From Pseudomonas mucidolens (GTDB lineage: Bacteria; Pseudomonadota; Gammaproteobacteria; Pseudomonadales; Pseudomonadaceae), in contig NZ_LT629802.1 in NCBI RefSeq assembly GCF_900106045.1, positions 1,426,001 through 1,490,000 on the forward strand: DNA of 64,000 nt. The letters run 5' to 3'. Below the pieces are notes generated by a model. It saw nothing but the letters and a program-made list of their open reading frames with translations, searched no databases and was not told the DNA's origin. Shown here piece by piece: positions 55,616 to 64,000 of the stretch (position 1 is its first letter; each line of letters starts with the position of its first letter). A program made the position numbers and the translations under genes.

Positions 55616-57871
55616 TCAGGCGGTGAGTGCTGTTTGCTGCAGGCGCTCATAGCCGCTGCTTAAGTGCTGCGCAGCGGCCAGCATCAAGCTGCTGGCGACT
55701 TCATCGACATGGCGCTGTCGCCACGGCTCCAGCGCGGTGCCTTTGACCCATTGGTTGAAGGCGCCCAAGGCGGGGCTGGTATGCACTTGGTAGTTGTAGA
55801 TATCGTCGCCGCCATCGACGGCCTGTTGGGCCGTGTAGTTGAAATACTCGCGAAACACATGGGCCATGCGGACTTTGGGATGGGCGCGTGCGCGCTGGAT
55901 TTCCTGGTGCCGACCTTGCGCTGTCAATTGGCTCAAGCCGTTGTTCCAGACCGCGTCAAGACTGCGCTTGAAAACGTCGTGCTCCAATGATCGGCGTTCG
56001 CTCTCGGGCAGGTCCTGTAGGCTCGCGTAATGGCTGTAGAGCAAGTACAAACGGTGGGCCCGTTGCGCGAACAGTGAGCCTTTCTTCAGCACCTGAACCT
56101 GACCGCCCCGTTCGAACAACTCACCCTGGGGCGCCCAGGTCGTATCGTAGGCGCTGATTTCCTGAAGTCGATCCTTCACTGCGTCGCAGGTGCCCGCTTC
56201 AGCGGTGCACTGATTGATCGAACCGGTCAGGATAAAATCCGCCCCCGTCATAAACGCCGCAGCGGCCGCTTCGGGCGAGCCGACGCCACCGGCTAGCCCG
56301 ACGCAGAGCGGGTGCGCGTAACCATGGCGCTCGCACAGTGCGGTGCGTAATTGCAGCACCGGCGTCAGGAGGGCAAGGGCAGGGACGCTGCAATTCGCCT
56401 CGACGCAGATGTCGTCGCTCATGGGTATTTGCCTGGCCCATAAGGCCTGGTCAGCGCTGATTGCGCCTTCCGCCAGCAGCAGCTGCAGCAGATAGGCGGG
56501 GGCGGGGCTCATGAACACCTCGGCACTCTCCAGGTGTGAAACTTTGGCGAGCAGTCGGTGCTCGCAGCGCAGGCGGCCCGAGCCCTCTCTGCTCAGCCCC
56601 TTGGCGCGAAACAGCACCAGCTCGCGGGTGATATCGCTAAAGCCTGACACTTCCAGGCAAGCGACGTGGCAGCGAAGGCATAGATCGACGATGGCGCGGG
56701 CTCTCTCCGGCTGATCGGCACTGTTCAGCAGATTTACGCCGTAAGGCTGGCCTGGCAGCAGTCGCTCCTGGGTCTGGCGCACAGTCTGTTCAACCTCGCT
56801 CAAACTCACGCCGTGGGTACCCAGGTAACTCATCATTGCGCCCTGGGCCATGCGCACCACCAACGCCGAGGTGGTGATGCCGTGGCCCATGGCGCCGGCT
56901 ACGTAGGCATATTTAAGTCCGTAGCGTGCGCGGAAGGCCTGGCTGCCCAAGCGCTGTGCCGCATTGGGCTCTGATTCTGACTCGGGCACGGACTCGGCGA
57001 CGATGACCGGCGTTGCTGTACGGCGAATTTCCTCGACCAGCTTGCTCAAGACCGTGCCATTGCTGCGTGCCGTATCGGCACCCACCTCATGGGTCACGAA
57101 ATCTCCCATGCCCAGCACATAGCGGATGCTCTCGACCCATTGCACCGGGCTGCTGATTTGGCGGCACAGCAGGTCTGCGACCTGCCCGGCGGGGTAGGGG
57201 CGCGCCGTCACATTCGCGATCACCGGAACGCGCGGATCCTTGAAGGCAAACCCTTGTACGAAGTCGGCGAAAGCTGCCTGGACCGGTTCCATATGCCGCG
57301 AATGGAATGCGGCACTGACGTTTAGCACGATGCACTGCCCGCCCTCGACGTCCAATCGTTGCGCAGCCGCAAGAATGCTCTGGGTAGTGCCCGCGATGAC
57401 GGTTTGCGTCGGTGAATTGAAGTTCGCGATGTCAATCCCTTCGAAGCCCGGTTCAGCAAGCAGCGCCTGTAAGTCTCGAACGTTCATCCCCACCACGGCT
57501 GCCATGCTGCCAGCAGGGGTTTGACTCATCAGTTGGCCGCGCTTTTGTACCAGTCGCAACCCCGTCTCGAAGTCGAAGCAGCCCGCAGCATGCAATGCCG
57601 AGAACTCACCGAGGCTGTGGCCGACCACTGCATCCAGTGGTTTTCCGAGTGTCTGCCATTGGTAGTAATGCAGAGCGTTGACCGTGTACAGCGCCGGCTG
57701 CGTGTACTGCGTCTGACGCAATCTATCGTCGGGGTCGTCGAGGCACAGTTGCTTGATCGAATAGCCCAGTACCTCGGACGCCAGTTCTTCGATGTGCGGG
57801 TAAGTTTTCCACAAAGTGTTACCCATGCCTTTGAATTGGGCGCCTTGCCCTTGAAACAGGAGCACGTTCAT
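55616..57871 (-). CDS. Trans-acting acyltransferase fused to PfaD-like enoylreductase (AT-ER) of a trans-AT PKS
   Basis: 751 residues. The N-terminal malonyl-CoA:ACP acyltransferase (about 1-285) has FQGQGAQFKGMG, the nucleophile Ser86 in GHSLGEF and His190 in SAAFHSRHM. From about 305 a PfaD/2-nitropropane dioxygenase-type FMN enoylreductase follows (YAYVAGAMGHGITTSALVVR, VGLAGGVGSPEAAAAAFMTG, FILTGSINQCTAEAG). It loads malonyl units onto PKS carriers lacking their own AT and reduces enoyl intermediates in trans. Divergent from the PKS gene. AAAGGA precedes the start. Confidence 0.93.
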   Translation of the reverse strand: MNVLLFQGQGAQFKGMGNTLWKTYPHIEELASEVLGYSIKQLCLDDPDDRLRQTQYTQPALYTVNALHYYQWQTLGKPLDAVVGHSLGEFSALHAAGCFDFETGLRLVQKRGQLMSQTPAGSMAAVVGMNVRDLQALLAEPGFEGIDIANFNSPTQTVIAGTTQSILAAAQRLDVEGGQCIVLNVSAAFHSRHMEPVQAAFADFVQGFAFKDPRVPVIANVTARPYPAGQVADLLCRQISSPVQWVESIRYVLGMGDFVTHEVGADTARSNGTVLSKLVEEIRRTATPVIVAESVPESESEPNAAQRLGSQAFRARYGLKYAYVAGAMGHGITTSALVVRMAQGAMMSYLGTHGVSLSEVEQTVRQTQERLLPGQPYGVNLLNSADQPERARAIVDLCLRCHVACLEVSGFSDITRELVLFRAKGLSREGSGRLRCEHRLLAKVSHLESAEVFMSPAPAYLLQLLLAEGAISADQALWARQIPMSDDICVEANCSVPALALLTPVLQLRTALCERHGYAHPLCVGLAGGVGSPEAAAAAFMTGADFILTGSINQCTAEAGTCDAVKDRLQEISAYDTTWAPQGELFERGGQVQVLKKGSLFAQRAHRLYLLYSHYASLQDLPESERRSLEHDVFKRSLDAVWNNGLSQLTAQGRHQEIQRARAHPKVRMAHVFREYFNYTAQQAVDGGDDIYNYQVHTSPALGAFNQWVKGTALEPWRQRHVDEVASSLMLAAAQHLSSGYERLQQTALTA

Positions 57872-58253
57872 TGCGCAGTCCTTTGGCGGAGCCGGTGGCT
57901 GTTTTTTTCAGCGCAAGGCGGCTTGATACATGAAGTTTTCAGCGTAGAAGTACTGACGAGTATTAACAAGCTTGAACTAAGCGGTTTCAGTGCGGCTGAA
58001 CTTTCAACGCTGATGGATAAAACTAAGTGGCGCGGTGGCCGAGTCCAGCGCTTTATAAAATAAGTTCATAACGCTGGCGGAACACATTGTTTAATAGTCT
58101 TACAGACTGTCATTGTTCACAGTATCTGTCGCCCATAAGCGGCGGTATATCTATTTGTGTGAAGTGTTTTCTCAACCATTCACGTACGTGACACCGTTGA
58201 ATTAACCGACGGCGTTTATTTCCTTCGCAGTCATTGAGCGACATGGAGTCAAC
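57872..58253. promoter_or_regulatory. Divergent control region between the AT-ER and PKS genes
   Basis: 382 bases, AT-richer than its neighbours, no convincing gene. It contains a perfect 12-bp palindrome TCACGTACGTGA at 58180-58191, about 65 bases before the PKS start, a candidate operator. No recognised lux box or rsmA-type motif was found. Confidence 0.45.
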
Positions 58254-61200
58254 GTGGACGTGATTCATGAAATGGCCAGTGGGTGGGTAGCCCTGCCCGT
58301 GCTTGATGCACTGAAACAGCAGGGCATTCTAGAGCTGTTGTCGCAGCATACGTTGCAGGTCAACGATGTGGCACAAGGTTGTGGCGCCGATGCCATGCGC
58401 CTGCGCGCCGCGTTGGGATTGTTGACGCAACTGGGCTATCTCGACAGCCCTTATCCCGGTCTTTATTCGAGCAACGCCCGAACGGCGCTGGCGGCCTCGT
58501 TGCCTGACGAGCTGGTGGCGCTGGGCAAGCTGTCATTGTTCGATGACTGCCTCACATCTGCGCAGTGTGCGGTCTGGCAACGCAGACTGATGCGGTGTAT
58601 CGGCGCAGACGCTGACGACGAATGTGCGCGGTTGTGGGATTGCGCCATCCTGGTGCCGCTGCTGGCGGGTTTTGGCTGGCTTGCGCCGGACACGCTGGAA
58701 CAGGCTTGCCCTCCAGGAGATTGCGCGCCGGTATGGCAAACCCTGCAGCAGCTGTTCGTGCACCGGGGCTGGGCAGAGCAGCGGCGCAACGGGTTTGCGT
58801 TGACGTTGCAGGGCCGCAAGATACTCTTGGCCAGCAGTTCGCTGGCGGTTGTGGTGGCCCACGCCCCCCTTTTGCAGAACCTGTCGGCGCTGCTGTTTGA
58901 AGGTGCGCCGGCGCTTGACCTGGAAACGGCCGCGAGCCCTGGCCTGTCGCGGCCCCCCGCCTCGACAGAGGCATGGGCTTATCAGCGCGTCGTCGAGGCG
59001 TTTAGCGGGCGGGCCTGGGTCGAACCCGCGGCGTGGTTGATGGAGGCTGCCGCTGCGGGGCAGTTTGTCGCACCGGGTGCCTGGCGTTCGATGCGGCAAT
59101 GGCTGGCGAGCGCCTGGCCGCAATTACCTGATGTCAGCCAACGGGCCTATACGGTGCGCCCCCCGGTAGTGGATGACTTGCCGCAATTGATTGAACTTGA
59201 CCGGCTCTCACAACCCTCAGGTTTACACACACCGCCACAGATTATTGAGTGGCGAGTACGTAACACACCGCAAACCCTGATGGTGTTAGTGGCGCAAGGG
59301 CGAATAGCCGCAGCCCTGCATGCGCAACGGATAGATGGCACCGATGCATTGCGTGACACCACGTATTCCCAGGTGCATCACTTGCACCAACCGGACGGTG
59401 TGCACCTTCAACTGCTCGGGCTTTATGTTCTTCCCGAGATGGCGGGACGCGGCTACAGCGACGCCTTGATCGAATGCATGTTGACGTATGCGGCCATGTT
59501 GGGTGATGTGCAGAGTGTCATCGGCGTTACACGCTGCGCCGGGTTTGTGCATCAGCGCGAATCCGTCAGCCTCGAAGACTATGTTCGCTCGCGCAATGTC
59601 CAGGGTGAAATGAGCGACCCGATGCTGCACTTTCATGTCTCACGGGGTGCCGTTATCCGTGAAGTATTACCCGGTTTCCGAGCGGGCGACAGCGACAATA
59701 ATGGCGCGGGAGTTTTAATCGAATATGCCTGGCCAGATATCGCCGTTACTGCACATGAGGCTGACAGCACTCCCGAAGTGGCAGCGCTGTCTCGCATTCA
59801 ATTGGAACAGCTCGTTCAACACGCGGCCTTGCAGGTATCAGCGGCCGGAAAGGCCGATGCTTACAGTCCATCCAGACCCTGGATGGAGATGGGCCTGGGC
59901 TCGTTGCAATTGCTGGAATTGCGTAGACGCTTGAGCAGTGAAACGGGCCTGAGGCTGGATGCGACATTCTTGTTCAGTTGCCCCACGCCTGATGCGGCAA
60001 TCGCTTATTTCGTTGAACACTTGGGTGTACCGCCTGGCTCAAGTGCGTCGGCATCGCGCGGTCCGAGCAGCCAGGCGGCTGTCGCCGAGACGAACGAGGA
60101 CAGCATCGCGATCATTGGCATGGCGTGTCGCCTGCCGGGGGGGATCAGTCATCCGGCCCAGCTTTGGACCGCGCTCATGCAAGGCCAGAGTCTGGTCGGT
60201 CCGATGCCGCCAGCGCGTCGGGCACTCAGGTCCGCTGAGGCGTCATCGTTCTCATGGCACGCCGGTTTCCTGAACGACATAGATCGGTTTGATGCAGGTT
60301 TTTTCCGTATTTCACCCCATGAAGCCCAGTGGCTGGATCCGCAGCAGCGTTTGCTACTGGAGGTGGCATGGGAGGCGTTGGAGTCGGCAGGCCTCTCCCC
60401 GCGATCGTTGCAAGGTTTGGCCAACGGGATTTTTGTCGGGATGATGGGCAGCGAGTACGCGCACCTGCTTGGCAGCAATCCGGCGGACGAACTCGAGGCA
60501 CATTTCGCCACAGGCGCGGCCTGTTCCGTGGCCGCCGGGCGGCTGGCGTATTTTCTCGATTGGCGTGGGCCGGCGCTGACGGTCGATACCGCGTGCAGTT
60601 CCTCGCTGGTCGCGGTGCATCTTGCCTGCCGCAGTCTACAGACCGGTGAATCGAACATCGCCCTGGCCGCGGGCGCCAATGTATTGCTCGATGACCGGGT
60701 CTTTCTGGCATTCGAGAAGGCGGGCATGTTGTCGCCGACCGGCCTGTGTCACACCTTTGACCAAGCTGCCGATGGCTACGTCCGTGCAGAAGGCTGCGCC
60801 ATGGTGGTGCTCAAGCGATTCTGCGAGGCGCAGGCCGACGGCGATCCGATCCTGGCGACCATAGCCGCCAGCGCTATCAACCAGGATGGCGGCGGCGCGG
60901 GACTCACCGCGCCCAATCCGCACGCCCAGCAATCGGTCATTGAAACCGCGCTGCTGCGTGCCGGGCTGCCCGCTTCGGCCATCAGTTATCTGGAAGCACA
61001 TGGCACCGGAACTCCGCTTGGCGATCCTATTGAAGTGCAGGCCGCCGCGCAGGTGCTGGGGCGGGAGCGCTCGGTGCAGCAACCGTTGCTGATCGGCTCG
61101 ATCAAAAGCCTGCTCGGCCATTTGGAAGCGGCTGCGGGTATCGCGGGGCTACTCAAGACCGTGCTGTCGATGCAGCACTCAATCATTCCCGGGCAACTGA

Positions 61201-64000
61201 ATTTTCACACGGCCAACGCCCACATTCCGTGGGACACGCTGCCGATCCGCGTGCCCCAAACAGCGCAACCCTGGCCTGATCCGGTGAAAAGGGCCGGGGT
61301 CAGTTCATTCGGCTTCAGTGGCACCAACGCGCATCTCATCGTGCAAGCCCATGACGCTGCCGAACCGGCGCTCGCCGCAACCTGCAAGCCGATGGCCATC
61401 GTGCTCTCCGCACGCACCGCCGAGCAACTCATGGCCCGCTCGCGCCAGTTGTTGGCTTTCTTGGAACACAGCACGGTGGACGTGGTTGCGTTGGCCTACA
61501 CCTTGCAGGTTGGCCGAGACGCCATGGCGATGCGCCTGGGGTTTATCGCGTCGACACTCACTGAAGTGAAAACCCGACTGGCGGACCTTTGCAGTGAGCG
61601 CCCCGGCGCTCAGACCCCGGAGCCAACTCCCGCGTCGTCGCTGGCGCAGAGCCTTGCACGCTGGTTGCACGGCGACGAGGTGGACTGGCACGCGCTGCAT
61701 GACCTGCCAGCGCCGCGAAAATTGGCATTGCCGACTTATCCCTTTGCCGATGAACGCTACTGGTTGCCCGAAGAAATCAGCGCCGCGCCGCAGCACGACA
61801 CGGCTTCAGCGCAATTGCTGACGTTGACCGCAGGCTGGGAGCGCATGGAAGCGTCGAGCCAGGAGCCGGTCGACGCAACTTTATCAACGTTGTGGTTGAG
61901 TGCTGACGCGACAGCCGCAAACTTGCCAGTCCAGTTCAACGCCTTGAAGTTTGATGAACCCTGCACGGCTGAACGGTTGGGCGCACGGTTGCAGGCCCAA
62001 GCGCGGTGGCAGCAGTTGGTCTGGCGGGTACCGGTTTCCGACAACGCGCCGATCATGGGGTTTCGCTTGATCCAGGCGCTGTTTGCCTTGGGTTATGACC
62101 GGCAACCGTTGCGCCTGACGGTGCTCACCGAACAGGCACACGCCCTGGAACCTCGCGAGCAGGTCGATCCATGTCACGCCAGCGTAGTCGGTTTGATGGG
62201 CACGCTGGCGCGGGAGTATCCCCATTGGCAGCTGCGCCTTATCGACCTGCCCGCAGGTCAGTTCATTGCGCCGGATACCTGGCTGCACCGCCAGGCGGAC
62301 CCGCAACGCAACGTGCAGATCTGGCGTGACGGCGTTTGGTATCGACATCGGTTGGTGCCCACCGAGCTGCCGCCCTTGGGTGTTTCGGCTTACCGGCGGG
62401 GTGGCGTCTACGTGGTCCTGGGGGGCGCGGGAGGCCTGGGTCGGGTATTCAGCGAATACGTTATCCGATGCTATCAGGCGCAGGTGATATGGTTGGGGCG
62501 GCGCGCCGAGGATGCGCAGATTACTGAGCAATGTGCTCGCCTTGGCACGCTTGGTCCCGCACCGGTTTACCTGCAGGCAGATGCCCGGGACCGCGAGGCG
62601 CTGGTGCGTGCGCGGGCGGCGATTGTTGAACGCTATGGCGTGGTCCATGGCGTGGTGCATGCGCCGATGGTACTGGCGGACAACCCGCTGGCGCGCATGG
62701 ATGAACCGAGCTTTCTGGCGGCGTTCCTGGCCAAGACCACGGTGGTTAATCTGGATGCCGTATTCGGTGCCGAGGGCCTGGATTTTTTTGCCAGTTTCTC
62801 CTCGATCGCCAGTTTCCTCAAGACCCCGGGCGCGGCCAACTATGTCGCAGGTTGCTGTTTTGTGGATGCCTACGCGCATAACCTGGGCAGTCGCGGCTAT
62901 CCGATAAAGCTCATGCATTGGGGGCCGTGGTTCGATACCGGCGGGATTTCCGCGCCCGGCTATCGCACCTTCATGCAGCAGATGGGGTTCGAGTCCTTGG
63001 GCTCAGACGAAGCGATGGCCGCGCTCGAACAACTGTTGTCGGGCCCGCTCGACAGCGTGGTGGTGGCGCGGGCGCGGCGTGATCGGCTCAACGACGTGCT
63101 CACTCCGGTCGCCGTCCAGGCGCGCCCCCAGCCCGCCGCTGCGCCGTCGTCACAGGTCGCTGCGGGCGGGCGCGGCTACCGCGCAGAAATGCACGGCATG
63201 AGCCTTGTCGAAGCCATCGTGTGGGATTTGATCGAGCAGGCGCGGACGGTCTCGAAGCTGCCGCGCCAGGCGATCAAAGCGACCGCGAATTTGAGTGAAT
63301 ATGGGTTTGACTCGATCCTGCTGGTGCGCCTCGCCCGACGGTTGAGTGAACACTACGACTTGATGTTGTGGCCGCCGCTGTTTTTCAGTTACCCCAGCCT
63401 GGACCAACTGGCTCAGTATCTCGTGCAATTTCACCAGCCGTTGATGGCCGCGTTGTATGAGCCGCCGGGCAGCGGCGGCGCACCTGCCGCGCCGGGCGCC
63501 GCGCCGACCCTCGATGCAGCTCAGGCGAAGACGGACGAACAGGCAGACGAGCCGATCGCAATTATTGGCCTGAGCGGTCGTTTTGCCGGCGCCAGGAACG
63601 CCGAACAGTTCTGGGAAATTCTCCGTGACGGACGTTCGGTGGTGCAGCCTTTCGCACCCGATCGCCTGGCAGACACCAGCCGTCAACGCTGGTTGGCCGC
63701 CATGCCCGGAGTGGCTGAGTTCGATCCGCTGTTTTTCGAAATTGCCCCCCGCGAAGCGGCGCTGATCGACCCGCGCCAACGGCTGCTCATGCAGGAAACC
63801 TGGTGTGCCCTGGAGGACGCCGCATACGGCCCCGTCCAGTTGAAGCAACAGACGATCAGCACGTTCGTTGGTGTCGAAGCCGGTGACTACGGGCGCCTGA
63901 TAGGCAGCCAGAACACCCTCACCGCGAATCACGACTCCATTCTCGCTGCGCGCCTGGCGTACTTCCTCGACTTGAGCGGACCGACGCTGGCGATCAATAC
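58254..64000 (+). CDS. Trans-AT polyketide synthase with GNAT loading module (3' end outside window)
   Basis: At least 1915 residues, open to the window edge. Start chosen at GTG 58254 with GGAG 5-8 bases upstream (reads [17 protein letters not shown]). Order: adaptor/methyltransferase-like region (about 1-270); GNAT-type loading domain (about 299-494); ACP1 with phosphopantetheine Ser550 in MGLGSLQ; KS1 (about 616-1030) with Cys781 in DTACSSS, His916 in EAHGTGT and GHLEAAAG; linker; KR (about 1280-1570) with LGGAGGLG and Tyr1530 in ANYVAG; ACP2 with Ser1687 in GFDSILL; KS2 from about 1766, cut before its Cys. No AT domain inside, matching the divergent AT-ER. The GNAT loader suggests an acetyl starter. 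Product not identifiable. Confidence 0.93.
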   Translation, partial: MDVIHEMASGWVALPVLDALKQQGILELLSQHTLQVNDVAQGCGADAMRLRAALGLLTQLGYLDSPYPGLYSSNARTALAASLPDELVALGKLSLFDDCLTSAQCAVWQRRLMRCIGADADDECARLWDCAILVPLLAGFGWLAPDTLEQACPPGDCAPVWQTLQQLFVHRGWAEQRRNGFALTLQGRKILLASSSLAVVVAHAPLLQNLSALLFEGAPALDLETAASPGLSRPPASTEAWAYQRVVEAFSGRAWVEPAAWLMEAAAAGQFVAPGAWRSMRQWLASAWPQLPDVSQRAYTVRPPVVDDLPQLIELDRLSQPSGLHTPPQIIEWRVRNTPQTLMVLVAQGRIAAALHAQRIDGTDALRDTTYSQVHHLHQPDGVHLQLLGLYVLPEMAGRGYSDALIECMLTYAAMLGDVQSVIGVTRCAGFVHQRESVSLEDYVRSRNVQGEMSDPMLHFHVSRGAVIREVLPGFRAGDSDNNGAGVLIEYAWPDIAVTAHEADSTPEVAALSRIQLEQLVQHAALQVSAAGKADAYSPSRPWMEMGLGSLQLLELRRRLSSETGLRLDATFLFSCPTPDAAIAYFVEHLGVPPGSSASASRGPSSQAAVAETNEDSIAIIGMACRLPGGISHPAQLWTALMQGQSLVGPMPPARRALRSAEASSFSWHAGFLNDIDRFDAGFFRISPHEAQWLDPQQRLLLEVAWEALESAGLSPRSLQGLANGIFVGMMGSEYAHLLGSNPADELEAHFATGAACSVAAGRLAYFLDWRGPALTVDTACSSSLVAVHLACRSLQTGESNIALAAGANVLLDDRVFLAFEKAGMLSPTGLCHTFDQAADGYVRAEGCAMVVLKRFCEAQADGDPILATIAASAINQDGGGAGLTAPNPHAQQSVIETALLRAGLPASAISYLEAHGTGTPLGDPIEVQAAAQVLGRERSVQQPLLIGSIKSLLGHLEAAAGIAGLLKTVLSMQHSIIPGQLNFHTANAHIPWDTLPIRVPQTAQPWPDPVKRAGVSSFGFSGTNAHLIVQAHDAAEPALAATCKPMAIVLSARTAEQLMARSRQLLAFLEHSTVDVVALAYTLQVGRDAMAMRLGFIASTLTEVKTRLADLCSERPGAQTPEPTPASSLAQSLARWLHGDEVDWHALHDLPAPRKLALPTYPFADERYWLPEEISAAPQHDTASAQLLTLTAGWERMEASSQEPVDATLSTLWLSADATAANLPVQFNALKFDEPCTAERLGARLQAQARWQQLVWRVPVSDNAPIMGFRLIQALFALGYDRQPLRLTVLTEQAHALEPREQVDPCHASVVGLMGTLAREYPHWQLRLIDLPAGQFIAPDTWLHRQADPQRNVQIWRDGVWYRHRLVPTELPPLGVSAYRRGGVYVVLGGAGGLGRVFSEYVIRCYQAQVIWLGRRAEDAQITEQCARLGTLGPAPVYLQADARDREALVRARAAIVERYGVVHGVVHAPMVLADNPLARMDEPSFLAAFLAKTTVVNLDAVFGAEGLDFFASFSSIASFLKTPGAANYVAGCCFVDAYAHNLGSRGYPIKLMHWGPWFDTGGISAPGYRTFMQQMGFESLGSDEAMAALEQLLSGPLDSVVVARARRDRLNDVLTPVAVQARPQPAAAPSSQVAAGGRGYRAEMHGMSLVEAIVWDLIEQARTVSKLPRQAIKATANLSEYGFDSILLVRLARRLSEHYDLMLWPPLFFSYPSLDQLAQYLVQFHQPLMAALYEPPGSGGAPAAPGAAPTLDAAQAKTDEQADEPIAIIGLSGRFAGARNAEQFWEILRDGRSVVQPFAPDRLADTSRQRWLAAMPGVAEFDPLFFEIAPREAALIDPRQRLLMQETWCALEDAAYGPVQLKQQTISTFVGVEAGDYGRLIGSQNTLTANHDSILAARLAYFLDLSGPTLAIN

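Noticed and set aside
57521-58063. A 180-codon + strand frame opposite the AT-ER gene and running into the divergent gap
   Set aside because: It lies mostly antisense to clear AT coding sequence; its composition is that of a shadow frame and there is no ribosome-binding site.

Overview
The window is chromosomal DNA of a fluorescent pseudomonad (P. fluorescens group). This is inferred from the clpP-clpX-lon-hupB-ppiD order, the liu (leucine/isovalerate) genes with their MerR regulator, a PrrF-type iron sRNA, a CrcY-type catabolite-control sRNA between the HMG-CoA lyase gene and an acyl-CoA ligase gene, and Pseudomonas-type REP palindromes (GTAGGAGCGAGC...). Most of the window is GC-rich core genome. 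The exceptions are a small AT-richer island at about 16.0-18.3 kb and the start of a large polyketide synthase locus at the right end.

Layout. 0-7 kb: protein quality control (clpP 3' part, clpX, lon with a sigma-32-like promoter, hupB, ppiD). 7-16 kb: an MFS pump with a divergent LysR regulator, a DUF2242 lipoprotein, a 28-codon ORF, an AraC regulator beside a membrane-anchored nitrilase-fold protein that lacks the catalytic cysteine, fadH, and a PLP-dependent ACC deaminase/D-cysteine desulfhydrase-family enzyme. 16-18.2 kb: a broken Tn3-family transposase next to an overlapping Hcp / DUF4225 / small membrane protein cassette, read as an orphan type VI secretion tube protein with effector and immunity protein. 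18.3-20 kb: a cytochrome b561 gene and a deletion scar joining halves of phnX and its divergent LysR regulator. 20-25.5 kb: a YebC-family protein, a leucine-rich-repeat protein kinase, and an ECF sigma/anti-sigma pair divergent from a catalase-like peroxidase plus cytochrome b561 operon; both operons carry the same promoter pattern. 25.5-30 kb: MFS pump with HxlR regulator, M14 carboxypeptidase, PrrF sRNA with Fur box, a DUF6124 protein, and a LexA/PrtR-like repressor without its self-cleavage residues.

30-42 kb: branched-chain acid catabolism. liuABCD is divergent from an AMP-dependent acyl-CoA ligase; liuR-liuE lies further right. Three LiuR-type palindromes sit in the two control regions. 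The CrcY sRNA, with a sigma-54 promoter and upstream GTTAC/GTAAC half-sites, occupies the ligase-liuE gap. A LysR/acyl-CoA dehydrogenase pair and a tandemly duplicated REPIN follow. 42-51 kb: a PstS-like/OmpA fusion, xthA, a GNAT, and tamA-tamB. 51-55.6 kb: a MarR-controlled tripartite efflux operon (outer membrane factor, EmrA-like, EmrB-like).

55.6-64 kb: a trans-AT polyketide synthase locus. A free-standing acyltransferase fused to a PfaD-like FMN enoylreductase is divergent from a giant PKS gene. The PKS starts with an adaptor/methyltransferase-like region, a GNAT loading domain and an ACP, followed by KS-KR-ACP and a second KS cut by the window edge. Coordinates are read from the sequence; family names rest on remembered motifs and were not checked by database search.
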